Assembly (NCBI GenBank): GCA_964057225.1
Contig: OZ059894.1
Span: 7,698,131-7,762,130, forward strand
DNA length: 64,000 nucleotides
Direction of reading: 5' to 3'
Source: Auanema rhodensis
Taxonomy: Eukaryota > Nematoda > Chromadorea > Rhabditida > Rhabditidae
How positions within the stretch are numbered: the stretch's first letter is position 1; each line of letters opens with the position of its first letter. Made by a program: the position numbers and the translations under genes. This document shows positions 11,769-22,283 of the stretch, in pieces. The notes beneath the pieces are model-generated. The model worked only from the letters and a program-made list of their open reading frames with translations. It was not told where the DNA came from and ran no database searches.

Positions 11769-13829
11769 ATGACAGATAGACTCGTCAAAGAATATTCAAT
11801 CACTAAAGAATGGGTGGAGAAAAGCCTTCAGCAATATCACCAAACCAAATCTCTTCCAACTATTTCCGAGGTTTGATACCAAGTTTTTTTTGAGGTTATC
11901 ATATTTGGCATTCAGATTCATGTACTAGGTGATAGTGTGTTAGGCTACATGTCAGCCATAGTACGAGTTCATATCAAATGGGCGCCAGAAGAGTCGGCAA
12001 CTTTACCTCCAACAGTCATAGCCAAGGTATATTTATTTGTTTATAAATCTGTGAAACAATGGGTAGAATATAACATTTAAATCGTATAGTATTACAAGCA
12101 TTTTGAAACAAATGGTTTTAATAAGTAAAACCTTTAATTATAAAAGCAACAAATCTTTAATTATTACATGATATTTGCAGTTTAATTTTGATTTCATGAC
12201 CTCAAAAGCTCAAGAATTATGTTTTTTTGTATATTATTGTTTTTATCAAGCTAGTTTGTTGAGTACAGCGAAATAGAATTTGATAAGATTTGGTCATAAA
12301 CTATTAAGTTGATAAGAATACTTCTGATTTTTTAGATATTTATATCAGCTTAAAACTTTTTTTTTTCATAATTTCATGCATTCAAAACTCTTATCTTCAG
12401 ATTCCAAGCCCACATAAGGCAGAAGAAGCTTGGAAGAAATGTGGGCACAAAGAGGAGAATGAAGAAGGAAAGTTTGAAGAAGATCCTATTCATGAATTTA
12501 TGCACGAAAATGAAGTGAAATCTTATACAATATTTCAAGAAAGTAAGCTCTATTTTAAAATTCGATTGATTTTAGTGATTACGGTAGATTTGATAATGAT
12601 CCCAGTTCTAAGAGGCCCTTTATCTAATTAGCATATTTCATTTATGATTTTTATTTTTAAAGCTATTTGTGTGTAGATCGGTTGCATTTTCTTACCTTTC
12701 TTCTTTCAACTAATTTTTCTTATTTCCAGCTACGCATTCTATGAAAATTCCAAAGCTTTATGGATACCAATCTTATGCAAGTGGATCACCTGTACTTCTT
12801 CTTGAAGATATCGCTGATTCCATTACTGTGGACTTAGTTGAAGGATTCAACGAGCAACAAGTATATTATTTTTTTCAATTGCGATTCATATTCATTTCTA
12901 ATTTCTAGGTTTATGCTATCATGGATGAACAAATTGCTTTGCACAAATGGTCAAAAACCACTGATAAATGGAGAGATTTATTCAAAACGAACGATGTGAG
13001 AAATTTTACCATTATCTGTAGTATTTTTCAAATACCTTTTAGAATGATTCTGAATACAATGCGGTATTCTGTAAAACTATATTGGTCATGCATCAACAGT
13101 TAAAACAAGAACATCCTGAGCTAACCGACTGTTTAGATATATTAGTTAGAAATTATATGCATGATATAAATTGGTTCTCTGCATCACTCAAAGAGGCACA
13201 AGAAGGTTAGAAAATTCATTATTTTCTTTTTTCATTATAAAATTTTTCGAATATTTGAAATGATATATATATATATATATATATGTATGTATTAGAATAA
13301 AGTTGAATTACTTTAGACCCTCAGTCCGTATTCAACCATGGTGATCTCTGGGCCCCACAGATCTTATGGCAAGGTAACACTATCACTGGAATTGTTGATT
13401 GGGCTTTGTGTCATGCTGGTAGTTGGGTACAAACTATAGCTTCACACATATTTTAAATTAAAGTGAATTACTTCTAGACAGGGGATATTTTGAGAATCCT
13501 CTCAACTTGCTGTACGTCAGAAATGCGTAGAAAACTGGAAAAACCATTGCTAGCGTATTATGCTGAAAAAATGAATTTGTCTTTTGACGATGTACTTGTA
13601 AGAAGATTTTTATAAAATTTCTTCATTAACTTTAAATATTTTCTTCCAGAAAAACTATTATAAAACTTTGCCACAAGTATGCGCTATGACAACGTTTGCT
13701 GTAGCCATGTGGGCCAACTCCCCCGTTCTTAGAAGGGGAAAGCCAGATGATGAAGCTAGAGTTAAAGAAATGAACAAGAGATTGAAAGATGTAATAGAAG
13801 ACACTGCCAAATACTTTAACTGGATTTAA
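11769..13829 (+). CDS. CHK kinase-like (DUF1679/EcKinase family) protein, copy 1
   Basis: Nine exons (11769-11870, 11916-12026, 12401-12542, 12730-12860, 12909-12995, 13043-13205, 13317-13426, 13478-13597, 13650-13829) give exactly 381 codons plus TAA. The start ATG lies 11 nt after an acceptor (CATTTTCCAG), as expected for trans-splicing. The fold is that of choline-kinase-like small-molecule kinases: N-lobe with IVRVHIKWAP and TVIAKIP, hinge region PVLLLEDIAD, catalytic loop FNHGDLWAPQ (His-Gly-Asp), and metal-binding GIVDWALCHAG. C. elegans has many such genes, often in tandem and usually discussed as detoxification or small-molecule phosphotransferases; the substrate is unknown. AATAAA at 13913-13918. 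Intron 6 carries a TA microsatellite that copy 2 lacks. Exon 3 and the start of exon 6 differ sharply from copy 2, the rest hardly at all. Confidence 0.88.
13263..13284. repeat. TA microsatellite in intron 6 of CHK copy 1
   Basis: About eleven TA units followed by GTATG. The equivalent intron of copy 2 reads straight from TTGAAATG to TATTAGAATAA, so the tract and flank (about 27 bp) were gained or lost after the duplication. Confidence 0.9.
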
Positions 13830-14604
13830 ATTGTGAATTTAACTGTGATACAAACATAGAAGGTGTAAAAAGGTTTTTTCATTTTAATATTAGAAATGTA
13901 ATTTTATTGAGGAATAAATTTATATCTAATTAGTTGAATAATACAATTCCTAGGTGTTCCCTTCCCCTCCCTTGAAAAATAATATCAGCTGTCATTGTTA
14001 AAACCTAATAATAAACAGTGGAATTTTGAAAGCGAGATATTTTGTATCATTTTATATATAAGAAATATATTATCATACCCGTTTTGAGGTTTAAACCAAC
14101 TCATAGTGTTTCTCGTTCTATATTTGTCAGGCTTCAAAGAACTGTTAGCATTTTGATATTTGGTATAGGCGGGCGGTGTAAAGGGCGAATGTCAAACTAT
14201 TGCATAAATACCATCAGTTGTTATTATTTTATCAAAGGTTTTATTATATAAAATTTTTTAAACTACATTTACTGATATCTTTTCAAATATTCCGAAATAA
14301 TGTTTTACTTTTTGTATGATGGCAATTTTATCCATTTTTGTGTGACTTTATATTAATCTTGTTTTGTACATAAATATGTCCGTTGGACGGTGCAACGTAG
14401 AGGTGACTAATACAAATTTAACGTATTAGTTGATTTGATAATCCTCTTTATTTTTACTTTATATATAAATTTTGGTCGTTCCATAACAATCGTTCTCATT
14501 TATCAGATGTGCCTTTGAGAAATAACCTCAACACATAATTTTATACTTATCATCACATATCTCTCCAATACGATCCTTGCATTCATTTTCCAGTTAAGGT
14601 AACT

Positions 14605-16634
14605 ATGACAGATAGACTCGTCAAAGAATATTCAATCACTAAAGAATGGGTGGAGAAAAGCCTTCAGCAATATCACCAAACCAAATCTCTTCCAACTATT
14701 TCCGAGGTTTGATACCAAGTTTTTTTTGAGGTTATCATATTTGGCATTCAGATTCATGTACTAGGTGATAGTGTGTTAGGCTACATGTCAGCCATAGTAC
14801 GAGTTCATATCAAATGGGCGCCAGAAGAGTCGGCAACTTTACCTCCAACAGTCATAGCCAAGGTATATTTATTTGTTTATAAATCTGTGAAACAATGGGT
14901 AGAATATAACATTTAAATCGTATAGTATTACAAGCATTTTGAAACAAATGGTTTTAATAAGTAAAACCTTTAATTATAAAAGCAACAAATCTTTAATTAT
15001 TACATGATATTTGCAGTTTAATTTTGATTTCATGACCTCAAAAGCTCAAGAATTATGTTTTTTTGTATATTATTGTTTTTATCAAGCTAGTTTGTTGAGT
15101 ACAGCGAAATAGAATTTGATAAGATTTGGTCATAAACTATTAAGTTGATAAGAATACTTCTGATTTTTTAGATATTTATATCAGCTTAAAACTTTTTTTT
15201 TTCATAATTTCATGCATTCAAAAGTCATATGTTCAGATTCCGAACCCACATACGGCAGAAGAAGCTTGGAAGAAATTTGAACATGAGGAAGAAAACCTAG
15301 AAGGAAAATTTGAAGAAAATCAAATAAATAAACTTATGCACGAAAATGAAGTGAAATCTTATACAATATTTCAAGAAAGTAAGCTCTATTTTAAAATTCG
15401 ATTGATTTTAGTGATTACGGTAGATTTGATAATGATCCCAGTTCTAAGAGGCCCTTTATCTAATTAGCATATTTCATTTATGATTTTTATTTTTAAAGCT
15501 ATTTGTGTGTTGATCGGTTGCATTTTCTTACCTTTCTTCTTTCAACTAATTTTTCTTATTTCCAGCTACGCATTCTATGAAAATTCCAAAGCTTTATGGA
15601 TACCAATCTTATGCAAGTGGATCACCTGTACTTCTTCTTGAAGATATCGCTGATTCCATTACTGTGGACTTAGTTGAAGGATTCAACGAGCAACAAGTAT
15701 ATTATTTTTTTCAATTGCGATTCATATTCATTTCTAATTTCTAGGTTTATGCTATCATGGATGAACAAATTGCTTTGCACAAATGGTCAAAAACCACTGA
15801 TAAATGGAGAGATTTATTCAAAACGAACGATGTGAGAAATGTTATTGTATTTTATCATATTTATTCCTTTTAAGAATATGTGTGAACTGAATCAACAGTT
15901 CTGTAAAACTATATTGGTCATGCATCAACAGTTAAAACAAGAACATCCTGAGCTAACCGACTGTTTAGATATATTAGTTAGAAATTATATGCATGATATA
16001 AATTGGTTCTCTGCATCACTCAAAGAGGCACAAGAAGGTTAGAAAATTCATTATTTTCTTTTTTCATTATAAAATTTTTCGAATATTTGAAATGTATTAG
16101 AATAAAGTTGAATTACTTTAGACCCTCAGTCCGTATTCAACCATGGTGATCTCTGGGCCCCACAGATCTTATGGCAAGGTAACACTATCACTGGAATTGT
16201 TGATTGGGCTTTGTGTCATGCTGGTAATTGGGTACAAACTATAGCTTCACACATATTTTAAATTAAAGTGAATTACTTCTAGACAGGGGATATTTTGAGA
16301 ATCCTCTCAACTTGCTGTACGTCAGAAATGCGTAGAAAACTGGAAAAACCATTGCTAGCGTATTATGCTGAAAAAATGAATTTGTCTTTTGAAGATGTAC
16401 TTGTAAGAAGATTTTTATAAAATTTCTTCATTAACTTTAAATATTTTCTTCCAGAAAAACTATTATAAAACTTTGCCACAAGTATGCGCTATGACAACGT
16501 TCGCTGTAGCCATGTGGGCCAACTCCCCCGTTCTTAGAAGGGGAAAGCCAGATGATGAAGCTAGAGTTAAAGAAATGAACAAGAGATTGAAAGATGTAAT
16601 AGAAGACACTGCCAAATACTTTAACTGGATTTAA
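14605..16634 (+). CDS. CHK kinase-like (DUF1679/EcKinase family) protein, copy 2
   Basis: Same nine-exon structure as copy 1 (14605-14706, 14752-14862, 15237-15378, 15566-15696, 15745-15831, 15875-16037, 16122-16231, 16283-16402, 16455-16634) and the same 381-codon length. All kinase landmarks (HGDLW, VDWALCHAG) are kept, so it should be functional. Differences from copy 1 are clustered. Exon 3 has about 11 replacements in 33 codons (for example PNPHTAEEAWKKFEHEEEN against PSPHKAEEAWKKCGHKEEN). The start of exon 6 reads NMCELNQQ in place of NDSEYNAV, together with a different intron 5. Elsewhere only scattered changes are seen (Ser to Asn after CHAG, Asp to Glu before VL). Its own trans-splice-type acceptor and an AATAAA at 16718-16723 are preserved. 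Confidence 0.88.
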
Positions 16635-16772
16635 ATTGTGAATTTAACTGTGATACAAACATAGAAGGTGTAAAAAGGTTTTTTCATTTTAATATTAGAA
16701 ATGTAATTTTATTGATGAATAAATTTATATCTAATTAGTTGAATAATACAATTCCTAGGTGTTCCCCTACCC

Positions 16773-17119
16773 CATTAATAACAGCAGATTTCACTAAATC
16801 CGTTGGAAATCAATGAAAAATCTAAGAGAATAATTTCTCGATATCTTTTTTACACTACCTTGGAGCACAAAAATATTTAAAAATTTGATATTTTCATGTT
16901 TACATATACTTCATCCTGCTATTTTAATACTGAAACCCTCTGATCAAAGTTGAAAAAGACACTGCAAACGAAAAAAAACCCTTAATGACGTAGTTGCAAT
17001 ATTCAATTTTGGAACGAACGAAAATTGTGGGTTACGGCACGAACACTCTGTATAGCAATTGTACTGTTCAACTAGAGTAATCTTCATGTTATATGACAGA
17101 CATTTATTTGTCTGCCAAG
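16773..17119. other. Intergenic spacer
   Basis: Unique AT-rich DNA between the end of the CHK duplication and the TFIIA promoter. I see no exon on either strand. Confidence 0.6.
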
Positions 17120-17192
17120 CCCCGCCCACCTGCGAATCAAACAAAACCGCCTAGCGCACGCAGTGACGTCACTCCCTCGTTGCGTATATATA
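17120..17192 (+). promoter_or_regulatory. Compact core promoter: GC box, CRE and TATA box
   Basis: In a GC-richer island the + strand has CCCCGCCC (17120-17127), the palindrome TGACGTCA (17164-17171, the consensus cAMP-response/bZIP site) and TATATATA (17185-17192). A start site around 17215-17222 would fit the TATA spacing. A donor GTGAGT at 17224 and an acceptor TTTCTAG ending at 17366 would then remove a 5'-UTR intron before the TFIIA start at 17420. Assignment to TFIIA rests on position and orientation. Confidence 0.55.
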
Positions 17193-17419
17193 CTCAGTTT
17201 GTCGCCATTTCTTCGTCGTGTGGGTGAGTGTATCTTTATAGTTTTTGGGTAGCTGCTTGATATGTATCTGAAGAAATTAATAATTAAATCAAACAAATGA
17301 AATTTTAAATGGAGGTTAAAATGAATGCTTGTTAAAAAACGAGAAAACATGTTATCTTCTTTCTAGACTGAAAAATCGCTAACTGCCGCCTCCTGATTCT
17401 CGCTTAGCATCATTTAAAA

Positions 17420-18900
17420 ATGGCTCAACAAAGTCAGGGCCACGCTATTGTATGTTTCACGTTTTTTAATTTTGTTTTTAATTGATGTAATTTTAGGCTG
17501 ATATATACAGAGGTGTTATTTCTGATGTGATTAACCAAGTGAAGGAAGCATTCCTTGATGAAAATGTCGATATTGATGTTTTGAATCAGCTCCGAAAGGT
17601 TTAAAAATTTTTTATTTTGTTTAATTGATCAAAATTGTTGTTAGGAGTGGGAAGACAAAGTTAATTCGAGTGGCTGCGTTGATATGGATACCAGACATCC
17701 TTCACATACGCAGCATGTTCCACCCGCGGCTATGAGGAGTATGCCTTCAAATCCTGTACCGAACAGAATGGCCATGCCTCATGCAAGAATACAACCACAT
17801 ATGGTGGGTTACAAGTTTATTATCTTTCAACATTTTTTTTCTAGCAGAATGTTCCTGCACAAATTCCTCAACATATCGAGGTTCAAAATCAACCTCGTCA
17901 AATGACTGTGGGGCAGATAGCTCAACAGCAACATCAACAGCAACAACAGCAGCAACAACAGCAGCTACAACAACAACAAAATATTGGACAAATTCAGGTC
18001 CAGGTTAGTTCTTGATCACCTCCTTTATGAGATGATTGTAATTTTTTCAGCCTAATCAAATTGGTAATGTTCCTTTCCCCGCTGGTCAGGTACGCATGGT
18101 TCAAACTATTGGTCAACCTGGCCAGTTTATTATACCAAACCAAAGTGTCATGTTTATTCAGAATAGTGGTATATTTGTAACTTTAAATATACTATGTATG
18201 CTCTCTGATTAGGTCAACAAATACCAATTGCTATGGGACCCACTAATATGGTTCAACAGCGTGTTCAATTGAATCCCGGACAAGTATTGGGACAACAAAT
18301 TCATCAAGTCGATGGAAACGCTGATGTTGACGTGAGCAATGTAATGAAGATATCATTTTTATTGACTAATTTTTATTTTTTCAGGAAGAAGCTACGTCCT
18401 CTTCATCTGGTATCAAAAAGCACCAGAAAGTGAAAAAGACACGTATGCACTTTTTTGTGCCTTTTTTATTCAGTTTTAAAATTTTCAGGCAAAGAAGCTG
18501 AAATGATTGCTAGACAGCTTGGTCTTTTGCAACTTGATGGAGGTGGAGGGGGAATGTCTGATTCTTCTAGTGAGGAAGAAGATGAAGACCCACTTAGTTC
18601 GATTGCTAACATCGGTGATGGGCATATCGACGATGGGGAGACTGTTAGTTTGCGCTATTTAAAAAAAATAGAAACTACTTCATTTAGATTACTGAGGAAG
18701 ATCCTCTTAATTCCGGAGATGATCAGAGTGATGATGAAGATTTGGAAACCTTATTTGATGCTGAAAATGTTATCATGTGTCAATTTGAGAAGGTTCACAG
18801 AGCTCGATCTAAATGGAAGTTCCAGCTCAAGGATGGAATTATGCACATTGATAATCGTGACTACTGTTTCCAAAAGTGTACTGGAGAAGCCGAATGGTGA
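17420..18900 (+). CDS. GTF2A1: Transcription initiation factor TFIIA large (alpha/beta) subunit
   Basis: Nine exons (17420-17449, 17497-17598, 17645-17803, 17845-18003, 18051-18168, 18213-18331, 18385-18442, 18489-18643, 18688-18900) give 370 aa, close to the usual size. The N-terminal four-helix-bundle region is visible as YRGVISDVINQVKEAFLDE and DVLNQLRKEWEDKV. A long linker follows, with a Gln-rich tract (QQQHQQQQQQQQQQ), then an acidic stretch (SDSSSEEEDEDPLSS). The C-terminal beta-barrel half has DAENVIMCQFEKVHRARSKW, LKDGIMHIDNRDYCFQKCTG and the terminal GEAEW. The protein joins the small TFIIA subunit to stabilise TBP on TATA DNA during RNA polymerase II initiation. Exon 4 starts at a tandem acceptor (TAGCAG). 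TGA at 18898-18900. Confidence 0.93.
17841..17847 (+). other. Tandem (NAGNAG) splice acceptor in TFIIA
   Basis: The intron ends CTAGCAG. Splicing at either AG keeps the frame, including or omitting one Gln codon directly before NVPAQIP in the linker. Confidence 0.6.
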
Positions 18901-19395
18901 AACTGTTCTGAGATTTATTTTTTGCAAATTTTGATTGTTTTCTCCCACTGCGACTTGGTTTAGATTCTGAGAATTCCTCTGCTTCCTGCTTCTACTTGTC
19001 AGTTATTCACTTACTTGGCATAGATTCGATTCTCATCTCTGTGATTAACGTTTTTTTTTGTTCTGATTATATCTGTCAGTGTTTTTTTTAATTGTGACCT
19101 TAGCTCGTTTTTTCTTTCATCATGTTTATGAATTACCAGTCGGTGTATTTCTCTGTGTTATGATTAATATAGAAGATTGTTGCGTTCTATTACATGTTAT
19201 GATAGAGTGGGATTAGATAAATATTTATTTTGTTCATATTTTCTTATTTAATTAGGTATAACTTCCAAGATTTATTAGGAGAATAATAATGCAATTTTCG
19301 AATAATAGCAATCAGATAAATGTCCAGCACATGCTTAGTTTTGAAGAAAGCGAATGTCAGCTATCCCTATGTTCAAATTTTAGTTTCTAAAATTA
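18901..19395 (+). other. TFIIA 3' UTR and intercistronic gap
   Basis: T-rich non-coding DNA. No clear AATAAA was found. An ATG at 19289 opens a short frame (MQFSNNSNQINVQHMLSFEE) ending at a TAA, which might be a first exon of the zinc-finger gene, but I cannot find a donor linking it. Confidence 0.45.
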
Positions 19396-20447
19396 ATGAA
19401 GACTTGTATCATGTATTTGTGCGAACACGGTTTGGTTATTTCTAATTTTAAGCTCATAAAACTATTCAGGAATGAAACCTTATGTTTGAACTTGAGTTCT
19501 GTTATTATTCATTCACTAATTCGAGAAGCTTGTAAAGCCTATTGGAGAGACATAATTCCGGAATTCCGAATTAAGAACAAATATCAAAGGTGTCTGCATT
19601 ATACTTTCTCTCTCACGCTGTTCTTTAAGTTTACATTCATCAGTTTCTCATTCGGTAACGCCTAGAATCGTTGAGATTACTTCTGATGATGAACTGGAGG
19701 ATTGCTCCTCATCAACAAATCAGCCTTTCGTTCAAGTAATAATAGTTTTTTTATTGTTTTTTTTAATCGTATGCCTTAAGTTCCCTAGAAATAGGATAAT
19801 TGCATTGCCTTTCAATACTGATAATAAAGGTTCATCAAAAAGAAGAAAGAAAGTAACGGTTGCGTCGTTATTAGGACAAGATGATTATTATGCTTGCAAG
19901 GTCTATATATCATTCTTCTACTTAAATGCAAAAAAAATAATTTCAGACATGCTTTAAATCGTTTCAGAGAAAATATAATCTTCAACGTCATGAATTTGGA
20001 TGTAAAGTCAATACTATTTTTTTCTTTTGTCCTATATGTTCGTGTACATATAAAAGAGCAAATCATTTAGCTGTAAGTTTATATATAAAATATATATCAC
20101 TCATATTCCATACAATTACATAGGATCATATACGATCACATGAAGGTTTCAAATTTGAATGTAAAATATGTCTCAACCAATATGGTACGAGAGCAGCACT
20201 AACAGTGAGTTTTTCTAGCCCAAATGAAGTTATTAATATACTGATTAGGCTCACATGAAAAAACACAAAAACTCTACCAAAGATAAACCATCAACAGATG
20301 TAAGAAAAGATGGGAAAAGGAAATCTGCGTCTTACATTGAACCTGCCGCACATGGTATACGAAATTCTGAATTGCTGTTGATTATTGGTGAATTTAGAAA
20401 CTGCTGGTAAAATTAGAATACCTTTGGATTTTGAAGTGCAGATGTGA
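19396..20447 (+). CDS. C2H2-type zinc-finger protein (three fingers)
   Basis: Exons 19396-19589, 19630-19735 and 19781-19900 join in phase and are followed by the finger-coding exons from about 19947. The N-terminal part (LIREACKAYWRDIIPEF) is followed by an acidic Ser-rich linker (ITSDDELEDCSSS) and a basic patch (GSSKRRKKVTV). Finger 1 is C-x2-C-x12-H-x3-C (CKTC...HEFGC), finger 2 C-x2-C-x12-H-x3-H (CPIC...HIRSH) and finger 3 the same (CKIC...HMKKH). A Lys-rich tail ends in IPLDFEVQM with TGA at 20445-20447. A nuclear nucleic-acid-binding role is inferred from the fingers only. The start is uncertain: 19396 gives a continuous frame, and 19289 is a possible alternative. It lies about 500 bp downstream of TFIIA on the same strand, so an operon is possible. 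Confidence 0.7.
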
Positions 20448-20661
20448 ATCAGTATTCAATAAGGTTTGGGAATCTAATATAAAAGTATTTTTGTCTTTTG
20501 AGTTGATGTAACCCTCATTTTTGCTGCCTCAAAATGCTTACGTTTTCATTCCATTGTTACAAGAATACCAATGAATAGTTCCTAAGAGACTCCCCTAGCT
20601 ACGAAATTCCATTATTGGCTTCTTCATGTTTAGAAACCTTCTTCTGCTCTAAATTTTTCAA

Positions 20662-22139
20662 ATGACTTCGGCTCATAAAATTAGACTCTCGCCAATTTTA
20701 TATCTTTTATTCTATCTTATTCGTTCTGTGGCTGCGCAGTGCTCATCAAATACCAAACGTAAGAAACATCATCACATACAAAAAATTAATTAACATAGTT
20801 GTTAAACTGAGTACTACATTTTGTTTCAGTTTTTTAAATGAAGCGGTTGCATCAGTTTTTTATTTTTTATTATTACAAAAAATTCATCATTTTCAGCAAC
20901 CAATGCATTATCTCCGCTAGTACTTTATATGATTGGTGATGAAAGCTATGGTATGGATATAGTAATGCTTTATTTGTTATTTCTACGTATTCAGGCAATC
21001 GTTCTCATATTCTCTCGCCTCATTCGGACTTTGAGTCTTCAGCTGCTTCAGTAAATTTTACAGTTCGATTTGCTGATCAGCTAGATGCTAAAGCTTTAAC
21101 AAGTGATACAAATGTTGGATGCTCATGTACAACAAGAGTAATAACAGTTACCAAACTCTCATCCGATTTTTCTCGGCGTAGGCATCTTTAGGTTGCTATT
21201 ATTTGAATTACATTTTTTTTATAGTTACAATTAGTCATACAACCGACGTTTTCTTGAATAATTGGATTGATGCTGGTTTTCAAGCATCTCCTGATGGCAC
21301 TTTTTATTGTGTAAAAAATAAAAATGAATGCAAAGCTGATGTCGGCCTCTATCTATATAAAAGCAACACATCCGAAGGCAAAATTGGAATACTGTGGACA
21401 TTTTCAAGAGTTTTGTAATTTAGATTATTACGTGTCAACTGAAAACAAAGGTCCACAGTTTGGTGAAGAACCATATAGCCTACATTATCCTCCAAATCGT
21501 CCTGATCTTTACGGTATTCCCCTGTGCTACGTTTGGTTAGATACATCGTAAGTTATCAGAGAGCTGATAACCTTTCTTTTTGTTTTAAGATTGACAACTA
21601 CCACGACCACCAAAGCTACAACTACTACGTCTGCTAATGAAGCAGCCATGACTACAGTGTCTGATAAAAATGACACTTCAGACGCAACAATACCATCCGA
21701 AACAGTATAAGATAATAACTGGTAACTTGATGATATTTTTTATTACAGTTAACTTCTACCAAGAGTAGCGAAGAGGACCAGACGAGGGATAAAAGTTAGA
21801 CCAGTTATTGATATGCACTAATATAATTTTTTAGAATGGAAGTCGTCCTGGTGGAAATGGGTGGCTGGTTTATGTGCTGGATTATTCATGATAGGAATAT
21901 GTTGCATAGCTGTATGTTTTACCCTAAAACTATCAAATATTTTTTTAATTCGTCAGGTTATCTGTTGCACTATGATGTTTATAAGTCCGGCGAGTAAAAT
22001 CACTCATGTGGTCAAATACTCTGGGGAACCTACGAACTCCCGTGATGTACTACCCCCTCAACCTGTTCAAGCAGCCGCAACAGGGCAACAGTTACCCGCT
22101 AATTTCGTGCCTTTACCACCTGGTTATGTCCCCTCTTGA
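20662..22139 (+). CDS. Nematode type I membrane protein with Thr-rich stalk and Pro-rich tail
   Basis: The ATG at 20662 opens a signal peptide (ILYLLFYLIRSVAAQ). The ectodomain exons follow (LVLYMIGDESYGN; VNFTVRFADQLDAKALTS; GCSCTTRVITVTKL; DVFLNNWIDAGFQASPDG; YCGHFQEFCNLDYYVSTEN; YSLHYPPNRPDLYGIPLC). Then come a Thr-rich stalk (TTTTTTKATTTTS region), a membrane helix (WVAGLCAGLFMIGICCIA, continued as VICCTMMFI after a short intron) and a cytoplasmic tail ending LPPGYVPS, TGA at 22137-22139. Conserved-looking cysteines suggest a disulphide-bonded ectodomain. I do not recognise the family. In the exon around 21300-21420 the frame changes between ECKADVGLYLYKSNTSEG and YCGHFQEFC. A weak GT-AG pair (21342-21378, 37 nt) could be an intron; otherwise this is a frameshift. 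The tail may bind WW or SH3 domains. Confidence 0.68.
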
Positions 22140-22283
22140 TCAATTACAGTAAACGTATATGTACATGAATATTTAAGACTAGCGCCGAAGTTGCAAAGTA
22201 CAATGTATAAAATTGTTTAAAATGGACATGTAAAGGCATAAAGTGAACTCGTATGATTAGAAGGAGCTCGCATCCAAAATTGT

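Larger units (their letters stand above)
11725..16772 (+). repeat. Recent tandem duplication of about 2.2 kb carrying the CHK kinase gene
   Basis: Segment ~11725-13967 is repeated at ~14561-16772, in the same orientation, separated by a ~590 bp spacer that is not part of the duplication. Introns and the 3' UTR are almost identical base for base. The offset between copies is 2836 bp at the start codon, falls to 2832 after intron 5 and to 2805 after intron 6, where copy 1 has an extra TA tract. Divergence is concentrated in two patches (12387-12512 against 15223-15348, and 12999-13064 against 15835-15896). The spacer 13968-14560 shows no gene. Confidence 0.92.
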
